This document shows, in pieces, positions 34,297-40,967 of a DNA stretch of 64,000 bases. Where the stretch lies: assembly GCA_037968815.1 (NCBI GenBank), contig JBBKWF010000001.1, forward strand, positions 1 through 64,000, in the 5' to 3' direction. Within the stretch, counting starts at the first letter, position 1. Each line of letters begins with the position of its first letter. A model generated the notes under the pieces. It searched no databases, was not told the origin of the DNA, and saw nothing but the letters and a program-made list of their open reading frames with translations. Source of the stretch: Pseudopedobacter sp037968815 (lineage in GTDB: Bacteria; Bacteroidota; Bacteroidia; Sphingobacteriales; Sphingobacteriaceae). A program made the position numbers and the translations under genes.

Positions 34297-34304
34297 CAAA
34301 GGTA
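34297..34304 (-). promoter_or_regulatory. -7 box of rnpB (TACCTTTG)
   Basis: Exact TAnnTTTG on the minus strand, identical to the box before deaD. The predicted transcription start coincides with the P1 end at 34292. A TTTTG lies 16 bp upstream as the -33 candidate, slightly close. Confidence 0.65.
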
Positions 34305-34458
34305 AGGATTATACCAAAAGCAAAATGAAAAATGAAAAAATATAAAGCTTGGTGTTAGTTTGTTAGCAAGCTTAAGCTAAATGCCGAAAAATATTTTAGA
34401 TAATAAGATGGATTTTCTTTTTAACCTGAATTCGATTATTGATTTTTCTAACGTCCAA

Positions 34459-34542
34459 GCAGGGTTTCTCTTTTCGAGAACCCTGCGTTTAGATGACTAA
34501 GTCAAAATCACTTGACGCAGGGTCGTCTGCGACAGACCCTGC
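34459..34542. repeat. Two adjacent GCAGGG...CCCTGC hairpins
   Basis: The first arm pair is GCAGGGTTTCTC / GAGAACCCTGC (34459-34486) with a TTTTC loop and one unpaired base. The second is GCAGGGTC / GACCCTGC (34517-34542) with an inner GTC/GAC pairing. They are GC-rich in AT-rich DNA and share the same outer stem. Confidence 0.6.
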
Positions 34543-34716
34543 TAGGACCAATGAAAAATTAAAAAATATAAAGCCTGTTTTGGTTATTTGTAATCAAGGA
34601 AAATATTTAAACCCAAAGGCTGAAAAATATTGTTGAAATACGAGAGCTTTAATTCAAGCTGATTTTTAGTTGAAATTTTAGTGATTAGGGCGTTTTAACA
34701 CGCTGTCCGCTTTATC

Positions 34717-34760
34717 TTTTTGTCTTATTCTTCGACTCCGGCCAGCATGACAAAAAGGAT
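34717..34760. repeat. Inverted-repeat element TTTTTGTC...GACAAAAA
   Basis: CTTTTTGTC and GACAAAAAG bound a core TTCGACTCCGGCCAGCAT. The core and arm are related to the GTCATG repeat arms at 20494-20580. Confidence 0.5.
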
Positions 34761-34950
34761 GTCGCTTCCATCGTTAACGCATCTAAAATGAGATAACATT
34801 TTTCATTATGTTAGATTGATTAAGATTTGTAAAATTCAGGTTCAAAAAATAGAAGCGCCCACATAACAAACGCAATGACTGTGTTAGACCATCAATTCGG
34901 CCTTGTCCTTTGCGGCAACGAATAACCAAAGTAAAAGCAATAACTTGGTA

Positions 34951-35033
34951 GCAAAGGGCGCAGCCGAGAGTTTTTTGAATACTTTTTTGCGGAAAAAAAG
35001 TATTTGCCATTGCCCGGCAAGAGGGCAGGCAAG
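34951..35033 (-). repeat. Dispersed non-coding repeat, copy 2
   Basis: On the minus strand it reproduces copy 1 (23246-23329) in block order: GCCTGCCCT-TTGCCGGGCAATGG, CCGCAAAAAAGTATTC, AACTCTCGGCTGCG. It is 11.7 kb away in opposite orientation. Confidence 0.8.
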
Positions 35034-35143
35034 CCTCAAGCATAAAAGCCAAATCAATATTTTAATGAGGAAAATTTATTTCTATTTTGAATAAATGATT
35101 GAACAAAATGTCAATTCCATCATTAACATTGTATCCTAATAAA

Positions 35144-35566
35144 TTACTCGCAATCCTTTAAATTTTTCTCTACTTCAGCTAACTCGTAAATCCCTTGATT
35201 ATTACCGAAGGCGTTGGTGATGTAGGTTAATAGTTTAGCGATTTCTATAGGAGCTAAATGTGTTTCGGCAGGCATTACACCGTCATAAGTGATTCCGTTT
35301 ACCACAATTGTATCTTTTAAACCATAAACTATAAAACAAGCTAGTTTATCACGATTGTTTTTTAAAAATACGGTATCAGTTAATGGCGGTATTAGCGCTT
35401 CTAAGCCTTCTCCATTATCCATGTGGCAATTACTACAATGCGTGTCATAAATTGTTTTACCGCTAGAGTAATAGCTTTGATATTTGATGGTTTCCTGGTT
35501 ACAAGCATTCAAAAAAATAAGGATAATTAATCCGCAAAAAGAAAATGGAATTAATAGCTTTCTCAT
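35144..35566 (-). CDS. Class I cytochrome c lipoprotein
   Basis: 140 aa. Lipoprotein signal with lipobox FLNAC (Cys ~22). A single haem site CSNCH (~44-48) follows TIYDTHC, and the likely axial Met is in GVMPAETHL. It is small and periplasmic, resembling cytochrome c domains of terminal oxidases. Its start overlaps the stop of the SCO1 gene by one base (TAATG), so the two are translationally coupled. Likely an electron carrier or partner in oxidase assembly. Confidence 0.9.
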   Translation of the reverse strand: MRKLLIPFSFCGLIILIFLNACNQETIKYQSYYSSGKTIYDTHCSNCHMDNGEGLEALIPPLTDTVFLKNNRDKLACFIVYGLKDTIVVNGITYDGVMPAETHLAPIEIAKLLTYITNAFGNNQGIYELAEVEKNLKDCE

Positions 35567-36216
35567 TACTTTTCCGATTTATATTCGTTAAGCAGAATAT
35601 CTATATCGTTCATTAAGTTTTCAACCTGTTGCTTATCAGTTCCGTCATAAGCACCTCTAAGTCTTCTTTGCTTATCTACCAAAATAAAATAACCAGAGTG
35701 TTCTACACCACCAGGTACATCTGCGTTTTCCTGTGCGTAATTCATGTAACCGTTTCTGGCCAAATTGTACACCGTATCTCTATCGCCTAATAAAAAGCTC
35801 CACTGTGTACCTTCTACGCCTAATTTATCAGCATATTTTTTTAAAACTGGGATGGTATCATGTTTTGGGTCAATACTGTGGGATAAAAACCGAACCTCGT
35901 TATTTCCTTTATATTTCTTGTAAACCGAAAGCATATTTTTGCTCATGATAGGACAAATAGAAGGGCAGGAGGTGAAAAAGAAATCAGCAACGTAAATGCT
36001 GTTTTTTAGCGAATCGTTATTGATAATTGCGCTATCCTGATTCATTAAACTAAAACTAGGAATGGTTTGATAAAATGTATCGGTTTTTAATTTACCACCT
36101 TCCATTCTGTCTATCGTTTGCATTTCGCCTAAAAAAGGTAGTCTTTTAGCATTATTACTGCATGAAAAAAACAGGATACTTATTGCAGAAATGGTAATAT
36201 ATTTTATAAATTTCAT
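35566..36216 (-). CDS. SCO1/SenC-type copper chaperone lipoprotein
   Basis: 216 aa. Lipobox FFSC. Thioredoxin-like fold with the copper ligands CPSICP (CxxxC) in FFTSCPSICPIMSKNM and the third ligand His in GGVEHSGYFILVD. SCO proteins metallate the CuA site of cytochrome oxidase. It is first in an operon with a cytochrome c gene. The 150 bp upstream are dominated by a compound 7-bp/6-bp tandem repeat (36251-36366), so expression could vary with repeat number. Confidence 0.93.
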   Translation of the reverse strand: MKFIKYITISAISILFFSCSNNAKRLPFLGEMQTIDRMEGGKLKTDTFYQTIPSFSLMNQDSAIINNDSLKNSIYVADFFFTSCPSICPIMSKNMLSVYKKYKGNNEVRFLSHSIDPKHDTIPVLKKYADKLGVEGTQWSFLLGDRDTVYNLARNGYMNYAQENADVPGGVEHSGYFILVDKQRRLRGAYDGTDKQQVENLMNDIDILLNEYKSEK

Positions 36217-36250
36217 TTTCTTATTATTGGTTATTTAATTCATTAATTTC

Positions 36251-36366
36251 TCACTACTCACTACTCACTACTCACTACTCACTACTCACTACTCAAACTC
36301 AAACTCAAACTCAAACTCAAACTCAAACTCAAACTCAAACTCATTACTCACTACTCAAACTCAAAT
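36251..36366. repeat. Compound microsatellite in the SCO1 promoter region
   Basis: Six perfect copies of TCACTAC (36251-36292), eight perfect copies of TCAAAC (36293-36340), then TCATTAC, TCACTAC, TCAAAC and TCAAAT. The array begins 34 bp upstream of the SCO1 ATG and ends at the uvrD stop codon, filling the whole gap. Neither unit length is a multiple of the other, so slippage shifts spacing by 6 or 7 bp. Confidence 0.95.
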
Positions 36367-38688
36367 CTAAATAATCCTCAGCTTCGCAAATTTTAACAAT
36401 AACTGTTTTTGTCCAATTTCTTTAAAAAAGATGGTTGCTTTAATATCTTGTTTACTTCCTTCTAGAGTTAAAACTTTACCATAACCAAAACGTTCATGCT
36501 CCACTTCATGACCTACTTGTAGGTTTGAGGTATCGCTAGGAGCGAAGCCTTCACTAGGAACATGGGCTTTCGCCAATAAAGAAGTCGTTCTTAAAGGTTT
36601 AGTAGCTGGTTTTGGTTTCGAGTAAACATCGCCTTGATCTTTGGTAAAGCTTGATTTACTTTGCCATTGCGTACGGTCATCATCAAAACCAGCATTATTT
36701 GCTGTAGCTGATTTTTTCGGTACTTCTATTTCTAAATACCTTGGGTCAATCTCATCTAAAAAACGAGAAGGTTCACAGTTAATAAGCGTCCCGAATTTAA
36801 AACGCGATGTGGCATAACTGATGTGTAGTTTTGTTTCGGCCCTAGTTACGGCAACATAAAACAACCTACGTTCTTCCTCCAAATCTGCCCTCGAATTTAA
36901 AGCCATTTGCGAAGGAAAAAGATTTTCCTCTAAGCCAACAATGTAAACTTGAGGAAACTCCAAACCTTTTGAAGAGTGGATAGTCATTAAAGAAACCGTG
37001 TCTTTATCGTCGCCTTTTTCGTTATCATCGTTAGTTAACAAAGCAACATCCTGCATAAAGATATCTAAACCTCTGTCTTCAATATCCTCACGCTCAGAAA
37101 ACTCTTTAATACCGTTTAAAAGCTCCTGAATATTTTCGTACCTACTAACACCTTCCACTGACTTATCGTCGTATAAGTCCTTTAATAAACCCGACTGTTG
37201 TGCAATATGCAAAGCGGTATCATAAGCAGTATTGTTTTTAGCAGTCACCGCAAAACTCTGTATTGCAGTAGCAAAACTACTTACAGCAACGGCCGCTCTG
37301 TTGTCTAAGTAAGTTGGGGCATCGGTAATGATTTCGAAAAGTGTTTTGTTTTCTTGATCAGCCGCTAAAATAATTTTATCTAAAGTAGTTTTTCCAATAC
37401 CACGGGCAGGGTAATTAATTACTCTTTTAAAAGCAGCCTCATCTGCAGGGTTAAAAGTTAACCTGAAATATGCAATTAAATCTTTGATTTCCTTACGCTG
37501 ATAAAAGGATGTTCCACCGTAAATTTTGTAGGGAACGCCAAGCTTTCTTAAAGCTTCCTCCATTGATCTGGATTGCGCATTTGTACGGTAAAAAATGGCG
37601 AAATCAACCCAATTTAGATTTTTATTCGCTCTTTCTTGAGCAATGGATTCAGCGACTTGCTTACCTTCCTCATTATCAGAAAAAGAACGACTTATTTTTA
37701 CTTTATCGCCTGTTTCGTTATCAGAGAATACGTTTTTTTCTAACTGGTTTTTGTTATTAGCAATAATGCTGTTAGCGATGTTTACAATGTTTTGGGTAGA
37801 GCGGTAATTCTGTTCTAATTTAAAAACCCTTACATCTGGATAATCTTTTTGAAAGTTTAAGATGTTTTGGATGTTTGCTCCCCTAAAAGCGTAAATACTT
37901 TGTGCATCATCACCCACTACACATAAATTCTCTCTAACTGCAGCTAGTTTTTTTACAATTAAATATTGCGAGAAGTTAGTATCCTGGTACTCATCAACCA
38001 TTAAGTACTTAAATTTTTGCTGATATTTATTAAGTATGGCTGGGTGTTCTTTTAGTAAAATATTGGTTTTAAATAAAAGATCATCGAAATCCATTGCTCC
38101 GGCTTTAAAACAACGGTTAGCGTAAGTTTCGTAGATTTTACCTAAAAATGCTCTTCCAGATGTAAAGTCATCTGCCTGTATCTGTTCGTTTTTTTGATAC
38201 TCGGCCACAGAAATTAGATTGTTTTTAGCCATTGAAATACGGCCGTAAACATAATTTGGGTGATAAAGTTTATCGTCCAAGCTCATTTCCTTTAAAATAG
38301 CTTTTAGTAAACTTTTACTATCGTCAGTATCGTAAATGGTGAAGTTGTTTGGATAACCGATATGCTGTGCTTCAACACGTAAAATCTTTGCAAAAACCGA
38401 GTGGAAAGTACCCATCCAAATATTTTTAGCTTCGGGGCCAATAACGGTAGTAATACGGTTACGCATTTCTTTTGCCGCTTTATTGGTAAATGTTAAAACT
38501 AAAATATGGAAAGGGTCAACGCGTTTTTGTATCAAATGCGCAACTCGGTAGGTAATTACCCTTGTTTTTCCAGAGCCTGCACCTGCAACTATCATTACTG
38601 GGCCTTCGGTTTGCTCTACTGCTTCTCTTTGGGTTGGGTTTAATCCTGCTAAATAATCCAAAAGTATCCTAAATTTTAATAAGCCCAA
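36367..38688 (-). CDS. pcrA: UvrD/PcrA/Rep-family 3-prime to 5-prime DNA helicase
   Basis: 773 aa with the TTG at 38688; a TTG nine codons later (38661) would start at LDYLAGLNPTQREAV, which matches the family's usual N-terminus, so that shorter start is likely. SF1A motifs are complete: Walker A AGAGSGKTRVITYR, Ia TFTNKAAKEM, II DEYQDTN, III VGDDAQSIYAFRGA, IV LEQNYRS, V VSLMTIHSSKGLEF, VI RRLFYVAVTRAE. The C-terminal ~100 residues include a Tudor-like EVEHERFGYGKVLTLEG segment typical of PcrA. It acts in repair and replication restart. Confidence 0.95.
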   Translation of the reverse strand: MGLLKFRILLDYLAGLNPTQREAVEQTEGPVMIVAGAGSGKTRVITYRVAHLIQKRVDPFHILVLTFTNKAAKEMRNRITTVIGPEAKNIWMGTFHSVFAKILRVEAQHIGYPNNFTIYDTDDSKSLLKAILKEMSLDDKLYHPNYVYGRISMAKNNLISVAEYQKNEQIQADDFTSGRAFLGKIYETYANRCFKAGAMDFDDLLFKTNILLKEHPAILNKYQQKFKYLMVDEYQDTNFSQYLIVKKLAAVRENLCVVGDDAQSIYAFRGANIQNILNFQKDYPDVRVFKLEQNYRSTQNIVNIANSIIANNKNQLEKNVFSDNETGDKVKISRSFSDNEEGKQVAESIAQERANKNLNWVDFAIFYRTNAQSRSMEEALRKLGVPYKIYGGTSFYQRKEIKDLIAYFRLTFNPADEAAFKRVINYPARGIGKTTLDKIILAADQENKTLFEIITDAPTYLDNRAAVAVSSFATAIQSFAVTAKNNTAYDTALHIAQQSGLLKDLYDDKSVEGVSRYENIQELLNGIKEFSEREDIEDRGLDIFMQDVALLTNDDNEKGDDKDTVSLMTIHSSKGLEFPQVYIVGLEENLFPSQMALNSRADLEEERRLFYVAVTRAETKLHISYATSRFKFGTLINCEPSRFLDEIDPRYLEIEVPKKSATANNAGFDDDRTQWQSKSSFTKDQGDVYSKPKPATKPLRTTSLLAKAHVPSEGFAPSDTSNLQVGHEVEHERFGYGKVLTLEGSKQDIKATIFFKEIGQKQLLLKFAKLRII

Positions 38689-38696
38689 AAGTAAAA

Positions 38697-38731
38697 AAAA
38701 TGAGGCGGAGATTTTAGTTCCGCCTCATTTT
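38697..38731 (-). terminator. Terminator of the TPR/phosphoacceptor gene
   Basis: 13-bp perfect stem AAAATGAGGCGGA (38697-38709) / TCCGCCTCATTTT (38719-38731), followed on the minus strand by a run of Ts. Confidence 0.85.
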
Positions 38732-38751
38732 AAGTTTTTAACAAAAGTTTG

Positions 38752-40197
38752 TTAGCTTAATCCACTTTTACTAGAATCATGCAATGCCTCATTGATATTC
38801 ATGATTTTGGCATCAATATCGTCCACACATTTTTTTATTTGTGGCGCAACTTCATGGCTTTCTACCAATTTATCTTCCACTAGCATCATTAAACCTTTTA
38901 GCGTAGCAACAGGCCCCCGAATCTGATGAGATAAATGCGAGGAGTATTCTGATAATTTTTGATTCTTAATAATTAAATCTTTTGTACGCTCTGCAATAAG
39001 CTCTTCTAACTGCAGATTGACTCTGTCTACATTGTTTTTTTGTTTCAAAACCTCTTCATTTAGCGCTGTTAGCTTTTGATTAGATGATTTTGAACGGTTG
39101 TTGCTCTTTATTAATAGGAATATTACAAAAAAGGATAACACAGCAACTATACTAATAGCGAGGGATAATTTTTTTGCATTTTTTTGTGCTTGTATAGTAA
39201 GCTCGTTTTCTTTTTGGGTTTGTTTTTGTTTAAGAGTTTGTTGAATGAGGTTAATGTTGGAAGTTATCGTTCGCTTATAATTTATGCTATCTCGTTTATA
39301 AATATCTTTCAAGTAGTAAAGTGCTTTCTCGTAATTTTTTCGTTTTGCTTCTAATTCATAACTAAAATAAATGAAGTCATAAATTTTTTTTTCATCGTTA
39401 GTTAATTTCGCAAAACCTATTCCTTCTTGAATGTATTCTTCTGCTTTTTTAAAATCGTTTTTTCTTATATAGATAGAACTAAGAGTCATGTTTATAGAGG
39501 AAATGCTATTGTTCAACTCATATTTCTTTGCTTTTTCATTTGCATCAATTAACATTTTTTCAGCTTTAGGTAGGTTATTCAGGTTGTAATAAATTACCCC
39601 CATGTTTTGTAAGCTTTGTGTTATACCAATTGGGTTTTTGATTGAGTTGAAAATCGTGTCGCTTATTTCATAATTTTTTAATGCAATATAATACTGCTTT
39701 TTTCGATAGTATGTATTACCTATATTCAAGTATGATCCCGCTATAAGGTCATTTTTCTTATACTTTTTAGCGATTATTAAAACTCTCTGATAATAAGCAA
39801 GAGCTTTATCATAGTCTATTTCTGTCCATAAATTGCCAATGTTGTTTAATACCTTTGCTTCACCCAGTTCATCAGGGATTTCTTGAAACTGTTTCATTGC
39901 TATGAGGTAACGATTTAGTGCAGAGTCCCTCTCGTTTGAATAATAAAAACCTATACCAATGACTCTATTAGCTTCCGCAACTTCTTTAGGAATGTTAAGC
40001 TCCGAAGCAATTTTATGTGCTTTTTTACCCATTGATATTGTTGTTTCCGGATCAGTTAAACGGGTATTATAAGCTTTTTTATTTAAATCTTTTACAGTTT
40101 GTTCATCATGATTTATATCAGTTTCGAGCGTTTGTTTTTGAGACCCGCTTACGCAGAAAGAATATAGAAAAATAATTATGAATGTTACATAGCGCAT
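38752..40197 (-). CDS. Periplasmic-TPR membrane protein with a histidine-kinase phosphoacceptor segment but no ATPase domain
   Basis: 481 aa. Signal sequence MRYVTFIIIFLYSFCVSGSQ, then about seven tetratricopeptide repeats to ~residue 330 (for example LGEAKVLNNIGNLWTEIDYD, AGSYLNIGNTYYRKKQYYIA). One membrane helix follows at ~343-364 (LSLAISIVAVLSFFVIFLLI), then a coiled coil. A HisKA-like block SSHLSHQIRGPVATLKGL has the candidate phosphoacceptor H424. The protein stops 57 residues later with no N, G1, F or G2 boxes, so it cannot autophosphorylate. TPRs would face the periplasm. It is transcribed away from three tandem mini-lipoprotein genes 201 bp away and ends at its own terminator. HisKA-only TPR proteins occur in Bacteroidota; the partner kinase is unknown. 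Confidence 0.85.
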   Translation of the reverse strand: MRYVTFIIIFLYSFCVSGSQKQTLETDINHDEQTVKDLNKKAYNTRLTDPETTISMGKKAHKIASELNIPKEVAEANRVIGIGFYYSNERDSALNRYLIAMKQFQEIPDELGEAKVLNNIGNLWTEIDYDKALAYYQRVLIIAKKYKKNDLIAGSYLNIGNTYYRKKQYYIALKNYEISDTIFNSIKNPIGITQSLQNMGVIYYNLNNLPKAEKMLIDANEKAKKYELNNSISSINMTLSSIYIRKNDFKKAEEYIQEGIGFAKLTNDEKKIYDFIYFSYELEAKRKNYEKALYYLKDIYKRDSINYKRTITSNINLIQQTLKQKQTQKENELTIQAQKNAKKLSLAISIVAVLSFFVIFLLIKSNNRSKSSNQKLTALNEEVLKQKNNVDRVNLQLEELIAERTKDLIIKNQKLSEYSSHLSHQIRGPVATLKGLMMLVEDKLVESHEVAPQIKKCVDDIDAKIMNINEALHDSSKSGLS

Positions 40198-40220
40198 GAA
40201 TAGAGACTATCAGTTAAGTT

Positions 40221-40228
40221 TAAAGGTA
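40221..40228 (-). promoter_or_regulatory. -7 box of the TPR protein gene (TACCTTTA)
   Basis: Seven of eight positions of TAnnTTTG on the minus strand, 24 bp before the ATG. No well-spaced -33 element. Confidence 0.4.
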
Positions 40229-40335
40229 TTTATAAATCTTTATTTTTTAACAAATGTTGTAAAGTAAATATGAAGTTAATTGAAAAGCAATAAATTTTTA
40301 ATTGAAAAATGATATTGTTTTTAAATATAGAAATG

Positions 40336-40367
40336 TTTCGTTACAAATAATTTGACGCCAATATTTG
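40336..40367 (+). promoter_or_regulatory. Candidate promoter of the mini-lipoprotein array
   Basis: TTTC (40336-40339) and AATATTTG (40360-40367) approximate the Bacteroidota -33/-7 pair with 20-bp spacing. Transcription would start about 25 bp before the first ATG. Confidence 0.4.
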
Positions 40368-40398
40368 TACTGTTATTTAAACATAAAAGTTACAAAAA

Positions 40399-40551
40399 AT
40401 GAAAAAGATATTATTAGCATTATTAGTAGTAGGTGCAGTTTCAGTTACATCCTGTAAAAAAGATACAGATACTACTCCTGTAAAAAACTTAAAAGTCAAT
40501 GGTGGTCCAGATTCTTCAATTGATCAAACAACAGTAGGTTCTTGGGATTAA
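40399..40551 (+). CDS. Mini-lipoprotein, tandem copy 1
   Basis: 50 aa. Signal peptide MKKILLALLVVGAVSVTSC with lipobox VTSC, so Cys19 would be lipidated. The 32-residue mature part begins CKKDTDTTPVKNLKVNGG and ends in IDQTTVGSWD. It is first of three near-identical genes with an exact 170-bp period. Differences from the others are G12 (Ser elsewhere) and V28 (Ile elsewhere). Third-position changes outnumber amino-acid changes, so the frame is under selection. No family recognised. Confidence 0.88.
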   Translation: MKKILLALLVVGAVSVTSCKKDTDTTPVKNLKVNGGPDSSIDQTTVGSWD

Positions 40552-40568
40552 AACTAAAAAAAGAAAAT

Positions 40569-40721
40569 ATGAAAAAGATATTATTAGCATTATTAGTAGT
40601 AAGCGCAGTTTCGGTTACATCTTGTAAGAAAGATACAGATACTACTCCTATAAAAAACTTAAAAGTCAATGGCGGCCCAGGTTCTTCGATTGATCAAACA
40701 ACAGTTGGTTCTTGGGATTAA
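40569..40721 (+). CDS. Mini-lipoprotein, tandem copy 2
   Basis: 50 aa, same signal peptide and lipobox Cys19. It carries S12, I28 and uniquely G38 (GGPGSS instead of GGPDSS). It also has the most silent changes (codons 18, 20, 35, 36, 40 and 46). It keeps the C-terminal IDQTTVGSWD exactly. Copy 2 is therefore the most diverged unit, yet intact. Confidence 0.88.
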   Translation: MKKILLALLVVSAVSVTSCKKDTDTTPIKNLKVNGGPGSSIDQTTVGSWD

Positions 40722-40738
40722 TACTAAAAAAAGAAAAC

Positions 40739-40891
40739 ATGAAAAAGATATTATTAGCATTATTAGTAGTAAGCGCAGTTTCGGTTACATCCTGTAAAAA
40801 AGATACAGATACTACTCCTATAAAAAACTTAAAAGTCAATGGAGGTCCAGATTCTTCAATTGATCAAACAACAGTAGGTTCTTGGGATTAA
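40739..40891 (+). CDS. Mini-lipoprotein, tandem copy 3
   Basis: 50 aa with S12, I28 and D38; otherwise as copy 1. After the stop there is no terminator-like hairpin before the M20 peptidase ATG 76 bp downstream, so read-through into the peptidase gene is possible. Confidence 0.88.
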   Translation: MKKILLALLVVSAVSVTSCKKDTDTTPIKNLKVNGGPDSSIDQTTVGSWD

Positions 40892-40967
40892 TAATTGTCC
40901 CAAACTCAACACATTAGTTACAAAGTAGCTAAGCTATAAAATCATATATTTGTGTAAACTCAAGTTT

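Larger units (their letters stand above)
34305..35143. other. Repeat-rich intergenic gap
   Basis: 839 bp without a supported gene. It carries two GCAGGG/CCCTGC hairpins (34459-34542), a GTC...GAC-bounded element (34717-34760) and an inverted copy of the 23.2-kb dispersed repeat (34951-35033). Short open frames here overlap the repeats and show no protein signature. Confidence 0.65.
40399..40891 (+). repeat. Tandem triplication, 170-bp period, of a mini-lipoprotein gene
   Basis: Each unit is a 153-bp ORF plus a 17-bp spacer (A-rich, ACTAAAAAAAGAAAA). ATGs are at 40399, 40569 and 40739. The spacers carry the only visible ribosome-binding purine tract (AAAGAAA). Units differ at seven synonymous codons and three amino-acid positions. 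Confidence 0.95.

Noticed and set aside
34783..35052. 89-residue minus-strand open frame
   Set aside because: It largely translates the dispersed repeat at 34951-35033 and has no domain signature.
36251..36366. CRISPR array
   Set aside because: Units are 6-7 bp with no spacers, and no cas genes are in the window. It is a microsatellite.
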